Shown: positions 1-8,130 of the stretch, piece after piece | How the letters are laid out: every line of letters starts with the position of its first letter | How positions within the stretch are numbered: position 1 is the stretch's first letter | Origin: CAWCPR01 sp963797475 | GTDB taxonomy: Bacteria; Chloroflexota; Anaerolineae; Anaerolineales; UBA4823 | Direction of reading: 5' to 3' | Assembly (NCBI GenBank): GCA_963797475.1 | Contig: CAWCPR010000003.1 | Span: 930,001-994,000, forward strand | Length of the DNA stretch: 64,000 nucleotides | Program-made: the position numbers and the translations under genes | The notes under the pieces: generated by a model | Told to the model about the DNA's origin: nothing | The model's input: the letters and a program-made list of their open reading frames with translations, nothing else | Databases searched by the model: none

Positions 1-1853
1 AGACCTCTGCGAATTACGAGGCAATGAAAGCCAATTTAATCGCCTCGCTCAAAACCGGGCAATCTGCATCGTTTCACCACCCTGATGAAATCTCTGTTCA
101 AAGGCCAGATGGGGAAGGGGTTATCGTCCAGCAAACAGCTTTCCCGATCAAAACGAATTTGGGATACCGGATTGGCTCGCTCATGGCCGACATTACCGAT
201 CGCAAGCAGGCTGAGTTAGAGCTCGAACGTCGTATAGCTGAATTAGAGGTTATAGCAGAGATTTCCGCAATCGTGCGGGCAGCAGAAAACAGAGAATCGA
301 TCCTCCCGGTAGCTCTGGAGCGCACGACAAATATTCTCAGCGCACAAGGGGCGGCGATTGCGGTCCTGGATCCTCAGGATAATGCCCTGGTGTTTGATCT
401 TGGCTGGGGGAATTGGGAAAGCATCCGCGGCGCCCGACTGCCGCAAGGGTCGGGAATCAGCGATCTTGTATCCAACACAAAGGAAGTCTTCGTTAGCGAA
501 GACGCCCTGCATGACCCGCGGCTGCTCCAAAATGACTGGATCGGATCCGCGAAGTGCTTACTCTGTTTGCCGCTCACTGCGGAAGAAGAAACCGTCGGCC
601 TGATGTGTTTCGGAAGGGATACCCCTTTTCGATATTCGGACGTGCGCCTGGCTCAAGCTATCGGTGATATTGTCGCCAGCGCAATCCACCGAATTCAACT
701 GCGCGGGAAAACCCAGCAGCAACTGGAGCGTCTTACCGCGCTGCGTGAAATCGACCAGGCGATCTTATCCAGTCCAAAGCTTGACCTCACTTTGGAGGTG
801 TTACTGGAGAAGATCACCAGTTTGCTTCAGGTCGATGCTGCCGACATCATGCTTTATGATGCGTGCAGGCAGAATCTCAGTTTTTCCGCCGGTCGCGGCT
901 TGCCCTTTTCTCCCCCGAAGGGGATGGGTTTACCCGTCGGAGAAAGCCTCGCCGGGAGAGCCATCGTGAAACGGGAGTTGGATTTTATCCCGGATCTTCA
1001 AGTTTTGACGAGCGACCCCTTCGAAATCGGCCTGGAGATTCTCGCGCCCTTCACCAGTTATCTGGCTGTGCCATTGGTCGCTAAAGAGGAGATCAAAGGC
1101 GTGCTTCATCTGTTCCATCGCACCCGTCTGGAACCCACGCCCGATTGGATAGATTTCATGCAAGTGCTCGCCGGCCAGGCTGCGATTGCTATCGACGATG
1201 CACAGTTATTCGAAAAGCTTCAGCAGACCAACCAACATTTATTGGAAGCCTACGACAACACGATCGACGGTTGGTCGCGGGTGCTGGATTTACGGGACAA
1301 AGAGACGGAAGGCCATTCCCGCAGGGTAACTGAGCTCACGTTAAGACTGGCCCAACGTTTAGGCATTCCCCATGAAAAACTTGCCCATATCCGCAGGGGA
1401 GCCCAACTTCATGATATTGGCAAGATGGGAATCCCGGATGAGATCCTGCTCAAACCAGGGCCGCTGTCGGAAAGCGAATGGGAGATCATGCGCAAACATC
1501 CACTATTTGCACTCGATTTTCTCTTATCCATTGAGTTCCTGCAGCCGGCGCTTGAAATCCCCACCTGCCACCACGAAAAATGGGACGGCAGCGGTTATCC
1601 CCAAGGGCTGAAAGGGGAGAATATTCCCCTGGCGGCGCGAATCTTCGCGGTTGTCGACGTATGGGATGCGCTCACTTCGGACCGGCCTTATCGCCCAGCC
1701 TGGTCGAAGCAGAAAACCCTGGAGTATATGCGGGAGCAGTCCGGGATATACTTTGACCCGGATATCCTAAAAGAGTTCTTAAAAATGGCGGATACTATTT
1801 CAGGAATGGTACCCCTAAGGGAACCTGCTTATAACTATCAAAGGATGAAATGA
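1..1853 (+). CDS. PAS(end)-GAF-GAF-HD-GYP protein, probable cyclic-di-GMP phosphodiesterase, 5' partial
   Basis: The frame is open to the window edge, and the first ~65 residues after the ATG at 24 read as the end of a PAS domain (closing with DITDRKQAE), so the true start lies upstream. Two GAF sensor domains follow (about residues 68-215 and 235-400), then an HD-GYP domain (about 410-590) with HDIGK and HHEKWDGSGYP. HD-GYP domains hydrolyse cyclic di-GMP at a di- or tri-metal site; all the metal-binding motifs look intact. No membrane helix is seen in the visible part, so it is probably a cytosolic sensor-effector. Cyclic-di-GMP as substrate is family knowledge; the GAF ligands cannot be told. 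Confidence 0.9.
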   Translation, partial: TSANYEAMKANLIASLKTGQSASFHHPDEISVQRPDGEGVIVQQTAFPIKTNLGYRIGSLMADITDRKQAELELERRIAELEVIAEISAIVRAAENRESILPVALERTTNILSAQGAAIAVLDPQDNALVFDLGWGNWESIRGARLPQGSGISDLVSNTKEVFVSEDALHDPRLLQNDWIGSAKCLLCLPLTAEEETVGLMCFGRDTPFRYSDVRLAQAIGDIVASAIHRIQLRGKTQQQLERLTALREIDQAILSSPKLDLTLEVLLEKITSLLQVDAADIMLYDACRQNLSFSAGRGLPFSPPKGMGLPVGESLAGRAIVKRELDFIPDLQVLTSDPFEIGLEILAPFTSYLAVPLVAKEEIKGVLHLFHRTRLEPTPDWIDFMQVLAGQAAIAIDDAQLFEKLQQTNQHLLEAYDNTIDGWSRVLDLRDKETEGHSRRVTELTLRLAQRLGIPHEKLAHIRRGAQLHDIGKMGIPDEILLKPGPLSESEWEIMRKHPLFALDFLLSIEFLQPALEIPTCHHEKWDGSGYPQGLKGENIPLAARIFAVVDVWDALTSDRPYRPAWSKQKTLEYMREQSGIYFDPDILKEFLKMADTISGMVPLREPAYNYQRMK

Positions 1854-1906
1854 ATGTTTTTTCCTAAACTTTGGCGCATCTGGCCCTTCATTACAACAGA
1901 AGCGGA

Positions 1907-2538
1907 TCAGGAGGCAAGCTGACGGGTTTGATCATTGACAGCCAGCAATCCCAACAGAATGAGGCCAGCGGCGTTCAGATACCACCACCAGCGCAATCCC
2001 TTGAGCAAAAGCTTTACCTGTGCGACAAACCGGATGAGAAACAGGCTGAGCGGGCTGGAATGATAAGCGGAAAGAGGCATGAGGGTACGAGCAGGGAGGC
2101 TGCAACATACAGCAGCCTCATCAGCAGGATCGACGCATTCCAGGCGACTCCATCCCAATTGAAGGTTTTAATCTCACCGCTCAGAGGGTATAGCCGAGTA
2201 CTAAACCGCCTTGGTAGTCGGGATAGACAGCTTTGACGTCCCGGCTCATGTCAGCAGCGATAGCGGTCAGACCAAATGGCTCGGGTAGTGCCAGGAAAAT
2301 CGCCGCGACCAGGATGACCGCGACCATAATCGCCAGGAAGAAAAGTTGCTGAACAGCTTGCCGAGGATATATTGCAGACGGCTGATGGGGGTGGTGGCGA
2401 GGATCTGGCCAACGCGGGTATCGGTATCACGCTGGAGTGTGTTTTTACCAGGAAGAAGCCGGGCAGCGAGAGCAAAGCAGAACATAGGACGGCCACGATT
2501 GCACCGATCAAGGCAGAGTTGGAAATCATTAGATTCAT
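1907..2538 (-). pseudogene. decayed ABC-2 type transporter permease
   Basis: No single frame is open. Segments in different minus-strand frames join into a recognisable multi-helix permease. It starts at ATG 2538 (MNLMISNSALIGAIVAV), continues after a shift near 2440 as RDTDTRVGQILATTPISRLQ, shifts again near 2340 into LFFLAIMVAVILVAAIFLAL, and ends with FNWDGVAWNASILLMRLLY and a last hydrophobic stretch. The segment between the middle and last parts looks too short, suggesting an internal deletion as well. These pieces resemble ABC-2 export permeases common in Chloroflexota. With three or more lesions this is a true remnant, not one sequencing error. A copy of the dispersed repeat lies just upstream of its start. 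Confidence 0.65.
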
Positions 2539-2564
2539 GATGGCCTCGCAAACTATTCGATCGG

Positions 2565-2624
2565 AAAAGTGTCGGGCGCTTGTGGCGCACCACGCGTAAG
2601 GATGAAAAGACATTCATCATATAA
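2565..2624 (+). repeat. two-hairpin intergenic repeat, copy A
   Basis: It shares its core with the copies at 53059, 57192 and 60472: GTGTCGGGCGC, a short loop, GCGCACCAC, then GATGAA...ATTCATC. The first hairpin is GC-rich and imperfect; the second pairs GATGAA with TTCATC. It lies between the decayed permease and the nucleotidyltransferase gene, both on the minus strand, and is in the same orientation as all other copies. It is about 50 kb from the main cluster. Confidence 0.75.
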
Positions 2625-2643
2625 GGGAACCTGCACCGAACAG

Positions 2644-3240
2644 CTATTCCTGCCCCGTAGATCCAAAAAGCTCGTTCCAGAGAGCTGTCAATCCCAAACG
2701 ATTCACCCATTTTTCAATGTAACCCAGGTCAAGCAGATTTTTCTGGGCTCGAAGGATGGCGGTAATATCTCGAATGTGTTTCGGCTGCTCGCTGATGCTG
2801 AAATAGATGAGTTTGTAGATGATCAAATCCCCGGGGCTATGAACGAACACCTTTCCAATGGGCTCGCCAAAATCTACCTCTTGCCTGCGTTGAAAAGCCG
2901 CTTGCCGGAGTTCATCCTCAGCTCGAACTGGATACAAATCTGCCTTTAAGCCGCTGTACATATGGATGGCATTGATTGGAAGATCAGCCCTGTTCTCGAT
3001 CAAGGCATCCAAAATAATCTCAGGGGGGACGAGCATATCTCTTTTCTTCAGTTCATTAGAGAGTATTACAACTCTGTCGATGGGAATATTGACGACAAGA
3101 TCTAGGTCCTGCGTGGCACGCGGCTCCCCCCAGGCCCATCCGGCGATTGCGCCTCCAATCATGTATTCAATGCCGGCGGATTGGAGTGCGTCGATCAGCA
3201 GCATGAGGAATTCTACAAGATCGAGAGATTTTGAATTCAT
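2644..3240 (-). CDS. nucleotidyltransferase-fold protein (AbiEii/DUF6036-like)
   Basis: This 198-residue protein has the N-terminal signature of the minimal nucleotidyltransferase superfamily: GGAIAGWAWGEPRATQDLDL, where the G-G and the D-x-D pair form the nucleotide and metal site. The rest is mixed alpha/beta with DLIIYKLIYFS near residue 140, typical of the helical tail of AbiEii-like and DUF6036 proteins. Its ATG overlaps the stop of the upstream gene by four bases (ATGA), so the two are translationally coupled. Such pairs are often compared to toxin-antitoxin or phage-defence NTases, but the partner here is not a recognised antitoxin. The fold is clear; the role is open. Confidence 0.65.
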   Translation of the reverse strand: MNSKSLDLVEFLMLLIDALQSAGIEYMIGGAIAGWAWGEPRATQDLDLVVNIPIDRVVILSNELKKRDMLVPPEIILDALIENRADLPINAIHMYSGLKADLYPVRAEDELRQAAFQRRQEVDFGEPIGKVFVHSPGDLIIYKLIYFSISEQPKHIRDITAILRAQKNLLDLGYIEKWVNRLGLTALWNELFGSTGQE

Positions 3241-3773
3241 GGCGAATAAGCTCTCTGCAATGCTAACTTATTCGCTTCTATCAGGCTCATTCCAGGATTC
3301 TGTTGGCGGATCCGGTAAGCTACGATCCTTCGCGCCGCATCACTGGTGGCGCATCCCTGCCGGAACCGGTCGGCTGGCGACAGCCGCTGATAGATCTCAA
3401 TCTGGCGAGGATCGACTTCTGAAGAAATGCTGAACAAGATTTTCTTGAGCTGAGGAGACAAAGGCGGTTGATCCACAAGATAATAACCGCCGAGGCGTTT
3501 TCGGCGGCTATAGGCCAGTTGATATCCTGCTGCATGGAAAGCCTGTTTAACCACGCGCATATCCCGGTAGAAATTATCTTTCCAGGCAGACTTTCCGAAA
3601 CAATTTTTACCAAGTTTCAACTCGATCCGGGCAACGAGCTGCTCTCGGCTCAAAAACCGTTCGTTCCAGATGAGATTAAGTAAGGCAAACCGGCGAGCAG
3701 TGGTTATGTCTCGCTGAATCGCATCCTTTATGATAATTTCTCTGGATTCCGCAGGCAGTGAGCTCCTGATCAT
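3237..3773 (-). CDS. winged-helix-like partner of the nucleotidyltransferase
   Basis: A start at ATG 3773 (MIRSSLPAES) is preferred over the upstream start at 3935, because the extra N-terminus runs back through untypical residues towards the tRNA terminator. The 178-residue product has a helix-turn-helix/winged-helix-like middle (FALLNLIWNERFLSREQLVAR, then RDMRVVKQAFHAAGY and the wing GGYYLV). It ends with a helical motif DAARRIVAYRIRQQNPGMS...ANKLALQRAY. This tail is recurrent in small Chloroflexota and cyanobacterial proteins encoded next to nucleotidyltransferases. The gene overlaps the next one by four bases. DNA binding is inferred; the partnership is supported by the overlap. Confidence 0.55.
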   Translation of the reverse strand: MIRSSLPAESREIIIKDAIQRDITTARRFALLNLIWNERFLSREQLVARIELKLGKNCFGKSAWKDNFYRDMRVVKQAFHAAGYQLAYSRRKRLGGYYLVDQPPLSPQLKKILFSISSEVDPRQIEIYQRLSPADRFRQGCATSDAARRIVAYRIRQQNPGMSLIEANKLALQRAYSP

Positions 3774-3925
3774 GTTTGGATTATAGCACAAATAGAATTT
3801 CAGAATCAGGTTTATATGACACCTACCAGTGATGTGTCGCTGCTCGAAGCGCAGTATAGCGAGGAACTCTTCGAGATGGATTGCCCCAGTCGGTTCGGTA
3901 CGAAATTCCTGACAGTTAAAGCGAA

Positions 3926-3948
3926 ACAGCCGCATTAAGTGCGGCTGT
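3926..3948 (-). terminator. terminator of tRNA-Glu
   Basis: A perfect 9-bp stem, ACAGCCGCA pairing with TGCGGCTGT around a 5-base loop, begins a few bases after the tRNA 3' end. On the minus strand it is followed by a short T-rich run (TTTCGCTTT). It is probably the transcription end for jag-tRNA or for the tRNA alone. Confidence 0.7.
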
Positions 3949-3952
3949 CCTT

Positions 3953-4028
3953 TGGTGCCCCCACAGGGATTCGAACCCTGGTTTTAGCCTTGAAAGGGCT
4001 GCGTCCTGGTCCCCTAGACGATGGGGGC
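3953..4028 (-). tRNA. tRNA-Glu (anticodon UUC)
   Basis: On the minus strand the sequence folds as a cloverleaf. The acceptor stem GCCCCCA pairs with TGGGGGC, the anticodon loop is CTTTCAA (anticodon TTC), the T arm contains GGTTCGAATCC, and the encoded 3' CCA lies at 3953-3955. The anticodon stem has four good pairs (AGCC/GGCT) with a C-A mismatch at its base. The D-arm sequence matches glutamate tRNAs. It lies about 75 bp downstream of jag on the same strand. Confidence 0.93.
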
Positions 4029-4104
4029 AACGGACGGGATTTTACCATCTCCGTTGCAGTGGGTCAAGCGATCTTTTCGTCCGGCCAGCCTACGGCCGCC
4101 GGAT

Positions 4105-4947
4105 TCATTTTTCCGGGATGATCGTCACTTTGCGGCGCGGCTCTTCGCCGATGCTTTGAGTGGTGACATCCGGGTTGTTGCGCAGCTCAATGTGCACCAG
4201 GCGGCGCTCGTTGGCCGGCATCGGCTCCAGCACCTGGCGTTTGCCGGTTTTGATGGCCTGGTCGGCCATGCGCCGGGCAAGCTGGCGGATTTGCTGCTCG
4301 CGGCGGGTCCGGTACCCCTCGACGTCCACGATCATGGGGATCGAATGTCCCAGTTCTTTTCCCACGATCAGGCCGGAAATGTACTGCAAGGCGTTGAGCG
4401 TTTCGGCGCGCGGCCCGATCAAGATGCTGAGATCATCGCCGTGCACATCCACCAGCACCGGCGGCTTGCTGTGTGCGTCATCAGCGGTCCCAAAATGCGC
4501 GCTGACCATCGCGTGGACCTTCATCTTTTCGAGCAATTCGCCGACTGTATCCTGCGCCACCTGCAAAATATGCTCATCGTCTTCACCGGAAGGCCCTTCG
4601 GCCGGCTGCTCTTCACCCGGCTGGGAGGTCATTCCCACCTCAGCCTGATCATCCTCAGGCGGTTCTTCTACGGCAGGGGGTGCAACGGCAGCGACGGGTT
4701 TTGCCTGGAACGCCTGCACGCCGGCGGCTGTCGAGGCAGCCGGCCCTGCCTCAACCGGGCTTGTGCTCTTGATCGTCAGGCGCACGCGGGCATGCCGCGA
4801 GCCGAGCCCGAACAGGCCGCGGCTGCCTGGGTCGAGCACCTCTACGTCTACCGCATCCTCTGCCAGGCCCAGATCATCCAGGCCCTTGGCTATCGCCTCT
4901 TCTACGGTCGGAGCAATCACTTCTAGACTTGCACGTTTTTCGGTCAT
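4105..4947 (-). CDS. jag: Jag/KhpB RNA-binding protein (Jag-N, KH, R3H)
   Basis: The 280-residue protein starts at ATG 4947 (MTEKRASLEV) behind GAGG; the GTG at 4965 sits too close to its AGGAGG. It has a Jag-N domain (about 3-52, with the GLFGLGSRHA turn), an acidic and proline-rich linker (55-125), a KH domain (about 128-208, with LIGPRAETLNAL) and an R3H domain (about 212-275, with MPANERRLVH). KhpB/Jag proteins bind small RNAs and mRNAs and affect cell division and envelope synthesis in Gram-positive bacteria. Its place directly after yidC is the classic conserved position. Confidence 0.93.
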   Translation of the reverse strand: MTEKRASLEVIAPTVEEAIAKGLDDLGLAEDAVDVEVLDPGSRGLFGLGSRHARVRLTIKSTSPVEAGPAASTAAGVQAFQAKPVAAVAPPAVEEPPEDDQAEVGMTSQPGEEQPAEGPSGEDDEHILQVAQDTVGELLEKMKVHAMVSAHFGTADDAHSKPPVLVDVHGDDLSILIGPRAETLNALQYISGLIVGKELGHSIPMIVDVEGYRTRREQQIRQLARRMADQAIKTGKRQVLEPMPANERRLVHIELRNNPDVTTQSIGEEPRRKVTIIPEK

Positions 4948-5014
4948 ATTCGCCTCTGGAAACACCCCTCCTAAAGGGCAAGTGTGATTTTTGCCGTAAA
5001 TTTCCTTACAATCG

Positions 5015-5779
5015 TTACGTGCTCACCTTTTTGGTCGGGATCAAGTTGCGCCAATTTATTTTCCCCATGGCAGCATACTGGATGATCGTAACCAGGTTGC
5101 TGGCAACGAAATATAAGGACAGGCCGGAAGCAAAAGTGAGCGCCAGGTAGCCCATCAGGAGCGGCATATACAGGTTCATCGCCTGGGTCATCTGAGCGCC
5201 CTGGTCGCCGGGCTGGCCGGGCGGCGTCATCAATTTCGACTGCAGGTAAGTGGTCACGACCACAATGATCGCCAGGATCGGGATCCCGAAGGCCAGCCCC
5301 GGGATGATCAGGCGTTCTGGCTGGCTGAGATCCATCCACAAAAAGTGGTTGTCCAGCGGGATCAGCTTGGCGCCGTTGATGAATGGGTAGATGTGGCCGG
5401 AAAGATCCAGCAGTTGGATGGGCGTCACTGCCAGTGCCCGGATGATCGCCTGGTACAGGCCGATGATAATCGGAAACTGGATCACCGTTGGGAGGCAGGA
5501 GGCGAACGGATTGATCCCCATCTCCTGGTACAGCTTCATCTGCTCCTGCTGTAGCTTCTGTTTATCATCCTTGTATTTCTTTTGCAGGTCCTGCCATTTC
5601 TTGGACTTTTGGAATTCCTGCATTGCCTGGGCGCCCTTCAACTGTTGGGCGGTGAGAGGGAACGTCAGCAAGCGCACCAGGATCGTAAAAATGATTATCG
5701 ATATTCCGAATCCGCCCAGGATGCTGTAAATCCACAGCAGGGCGTTGACCATCGGGTTTAGAATGAAGGTATCCCACAT
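5015..5779 (-). CDS. yidC: YidC/OxaA membrane protein insertase
   Basis: The 254-residue protein has the YidC core: a first helix, the conserved arginine in ILVRLLTFPLT, a cytoplasmic helical hairpin (KKWQDLQKKYKDDKQKLQQE), NPFASCLPTVIQFPIIIGLYQAI, and two or three more helices. It lacks the large periplasmic domain of Gram-negative YidC and has no obvious lipobox. YidC inserts and folds membrane proteins, alone or with SecYEG. It is in the rpmH-rnpA-yidD-yidC-jag order, interrupted by one extra gene. Confidence 0.95.
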   Translation of the reverse strand: MWDTFILNPMVNALLWIYSILGGFGISIIIFTILVRLLTFPLTAQQLKGAQAMQEFQKSKKWQDLQKKYKDDKQKLQQEQMKLYQEMGINPFASCLPTVIQFPIIIGLYQAIIRALAVTPIQLLDLSGHIYPFINGAKLIPLDNHFLWMDLSQPERLIIPGLAFGIPILAIIVVVTTYLQSKLMTPPGQPGDQGAQMTQAMNLYMPLLMGYLALTFASGLSLYFVASNLVTIIQYAAMGKINWRNLIPTKKVST

Positions 5780-5887
5780 AGCTTTATTTTCCGTTATCGC
5801 TCAAGGTTCTCTCGAGATGAATGACCAATTTAATAAAAAGACTTAATCAATCGAGCGCTGATCTAAAACCGGAAGATTGGCGCCGGT

Positions 5888-6994
5888 TCATTGCTTCGGC
5901 GGGGTATACGTCCATTTTTGATTGCCATTGACGTCAAGAGCAACCAGGAGCGCATCCGCGCCCACCGGGGAAGCCAAAATCAAGTCGCCGGAAAGAGCCG
6001 GGCTGCCATAAAGTTTACCACCCAGCGCTTGTTTCCAACGTGGATTCCCGCTGGCGGTATCCAGCGCATATAGTGTACCATCTTCGGAAGTGTAATAAAC
6101 GACCTCTTGCGACACCAGGGGGGTGTCTGAAATGGCGTACGACGACTCGGCGTCCGGCGGGTTCTGCCAAAGCATGGAATGGTCACTCGCCTTCAGGGCG
6201 TAGAAATACCCATCCAGATCGCCGAAGTACAGGGTATCCCCATCCAGCGCGGGTCCCCCCCACACCCAGCCCTGGGTTGGAAAATTCCAGAGGACATGCC
6301 CGTCCCGCGAGTCCAGGGCGACCAATTGGTGTGCAAATGTGCCGGTATACAAGACCCCATCCGGGCCCAGGGTCGGCTTGCCCACGATAGCGCCGCCGAG
6401 ATCTTCAGTCTGCCAGAGCAGGTTGCCGCTTTGGGCATCCAGGGCATAGATATGGTGGTCCATGGACGGCAGATAGAGCGTTTGGCCGTCCGAGGCTGGC
6501 GTCGCCCATAACGGCTGCTTGGTCTTAAATTTCCAAAGCAGATTTGCGTCCTTATCCAGGGCATACAGGGTTTCGTCGGAGTTCGGCGCGTAGATGTTGT
6601 CTCCCTCCACCAGCGGGCTGGCAATGTAGCGGTTTTCCGCCCCGGTAAAAGGCCAGTTGCCGCTATGGACCTCCTGGCCATTATTTTGAGGGTCCAGGAG
6701 GTGCAGGGCATGATCGTAGCCGGCCGCGACCAGGCGCCCATCCGGGAGCAGCGTGGGAGGAGCGAAGAAAGTCAACTTGTTGTCGGGTTTATCCGGGAAA
6801 CGCCATTTTTCCGTGCCGTTCTGCAGGTTTATCGCGTACAACTGCTGGTTATAGGCCAGGTAAACAGCCTGCTGGCTTTCGTCGACGGTGAGGCCGGGCC
6901 AGCTTGTTGCTGCGGAGGCGCCTCCCGAGCATGCGCTGAGGGAAATCGCCAGAATGAGAAGAATAGTGAGGGGTATGAGACGAGATATTTTCAT
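5888..6994 (-). CDS. PQQ-like beta-propeller lipoprotein
   Basis: The N-terminus is a lipoprotein signal (MKISRLIPLTILLILAISLSAC; lipobox LSAC, mature Cys at 22). The rest is a run of PQQ/BamB-type propeller repeats with the recurrent motif YALD...G...W, for example NIYAPNSDETLYALDKDANLLWKF split over several blades, probably seven or eight. The propeller should sit outside the cytoplasmic membrane. BamB-type propellers are usually scaffolds rather than enzymes, and no PQQ site is evident. It sits between yidD and yidC on the same strand, so a link to membrane-protein biogenesis is tempting but unproven. Confidence 0.85.
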   Translation of the reverse strand: MKISRLIPLTILLILAISLSACSGGASAATSWPGLTVDESQQAVYLAYNQQLYAINLQNGTEKWRFPDKPDNKLTFFAPPTLLPDGRLVAAGYDHALHLLDPQNNGQEVHSGNWPFTGAENRYIASPLVEGDNIYAPNSDETLYALDKDANLLWKFKTKQPLWATPASDGQTLYLPSMDHHIYALDAQSGNLLWQTEDLGGAIVGKPTLGPDGVLYTGTFAHQLVALDSRDGHVLWNFPTQGWVWGGPALDGDTLYFGDLDGYFYALKASDHSMLWQNPPDAESSYAISDTPLVSQEVVYYTSEDGTLYALDTASGNPRWKQALGGKLYGSPALSGDLILASPVGADALLVALDVNGNQKWTYTPPKQ

Positions 6995-7114
6995 GCGTTG
7001 GTTATGTAGATTGTTCCAATTTTAAGATAGGGTGCATTCGTGCCGGTCAATTCAAGCGCCCGGGCAAAAAGCTGCAGGCGCGCGGGCGCCATAATAAGGA
7101 GGGATGCGCCATCG

Positions 7115-7417
7115 TCATGGTACCGGGTCGAAACCGCCTGGGTTAAAAGGGTTGCAGCGCAGTACGCGCCAGGTCGCCATCCACCCGCCCTTGAGTACCC
7201 CGTATTTATAGATCGCCTGGTAGCCGTAATGCGAGCAAGTTGGATAAAAGCGGCAAGTATTGGGCGGTAAAGCCTGCGAAAACGTCGCCTGATAAAGGCG
7301 AATGAGACTTAACAAACCATAACGGGGTAGATTGGTCAGGGTCAGCGGCAGGTCACGCAGGCGCGGTTCTACATCGTGGGAATGATCGTCGTGATCATTG
7401 ATTAAATCATTGTTCAT
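7115..7417 (-). CDS. yidD: YidD membrane insertion efficiency factor
   Basis: The family signature is intact: RLYQATFSQALPPNTCRFYP, TCSHYGYQAIYKYG, then WMATWRVLRCNP and GGFDPVP, with the three conserved cysteines. The protein is 100 residues, slightly long because of an N-terminal tail rich in Asp and His. YidD is a small membrane-associated protein that helps YidC-dependent insertion. Its ATG lies 11 bp inside the end of rnpA, indicating translational coupling. Confidence 0.93.
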   Translation of the reverse strand: MNNDLINDHDDHSHDVEPRLRDLPLTLTNLPRYGLLSLIRLYQATFSQALPPNTCRFYPTCSHYGYQAIYKYGVLKGGWMATWRVLRCNPFNPGGFDPVP

Positions 7418-7760
7418 GGATATCTTGCAGTAAGCGCGCCCGCTGCATGAGAGTGGCGACCGCCGCCTGAACTTGCTGGAAAGAAGCTGCCAGGATTGGA
7501 CGGCGAGCGATCAGGATCACGTCCCAACCGGGGAGAACGGAGGCGGCATACGGCTGGAGCACGGCCCGCAGCCGTCGTTTTGCCCGGTTCCGCTCCACAG
7601 CCTTGCCCAGCGAACGACCTGCGGCCACCCCAAACCTTGGCTGACCTGCGGCCTCGTTCGGGAGTGCAATCAGCACGACAAGCGGGTGGGCATAATTCTT
7701 TCCTAACCGCCGCACCCGCTGAAAATCGGTCGATTTGGTCAGGCGGAACCTGCGCTTCAC
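7407..7760 (-). CDS. rnpA: ribonuclease P protein component
   Basis: The 117-residue product shows the RnpA pattern: MKRRFRLTKSTDFQRVRRLG at the start and the RNA-binding motif GRSLGKAVERNRAKRRLR in the middle, then WDVILIARRPI. It binds the RNase P RNA for tRNA 5' processing. The start is GTG at 7760; a stop lies a few codons upstream in frame and no better start is available. It lies about 65 bp after rpmH and overlaps yidD. Confidence 0.95.
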   Translation of the reverse strand: MKRRFRLTKSTDFQRVRRLGKNYAHPLVVLIALPNEAAGQPRFGVAAGRSLGKAVERNRAKRRLRAVLQPYAASVLPGWDVILIARRPILAASFQQVQAAVATLMQRARLLQDIHEQ

Positions 7761-7825
7761 CCTCCGGTTTCGATGATCCTTTCACTTTCTCGATTGTGCC
7801 AGCGCCCGGTGTTGTTATCCGGATT

Positions 7826-8002
7826 TCAACTCTTCCAATTGACTTTCTTTACGTGATTATTCATACTGACCGTCAGGCGGTAACGGCCCTTGGCCCGCCG
7901 GCTTTTGAGGACCTTGCGGCCAACTGCGGTGGCCATACGCGAGCGGAACCCGTGCACGCGTAATCGCCTTCGGATCTTGGGTTGGTAAGTGCGTTTTGGC
8001 AT
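7826..8002 (-). CDS. rpmH: 50S ribosomal protein L34
   Basis: ATG at 8002 opens a 58-codon frame starting MPKRTYQPKIRRRLRVHGFR, followed by RMATAVGRKVLKSRRAKGR: the highly conserved, Arg/Lys-rich L34. A short tail after the usual end (YRLTVSMNNHVKKVNWKS) is longer than in most L34 proteins. It heads the rpmH-rnpA-yidD set. dnaA is not next to it here; folD is. Confidence 0.95.
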   Translation of the reverse strand: MPKRTYQPKIRRRLRVHGFRSRMATAVGRKVLKSRRAKGRYRLTVSMNNHVKKVNWKS

Positions 8003-8130
8003 TTTCTTTCCTGTATAATTTTATCGCCAGCCTGAAACGAGGTACAAACTGGCGCAATAAATTCTCCACGAATACGGCTCGTAGACGAAACCCGATTATA
8101 CCTTAAGCCATGTATTTTTGAAAGTTGGGT

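Noticed and set aside
1871..2236. 121-codon plus-strand ORF after the HD-GYP gene
   Set aside because: It lies opposite the decayed permease and has no domain or ribosome site.
4021..4926. 301-codon plus-strand frame opposite jag
   Set aside because: The opposite strand encodes a clear Jag protein with KH and R3H domains; this frame has no domain and no ribosome site.
8003..8130. Replication origin near rpmH
   Set aside because: No dnaA gene and no cluster of DnaA boxes; only one partial TTATCCA was seen, in the 3' end of folD.
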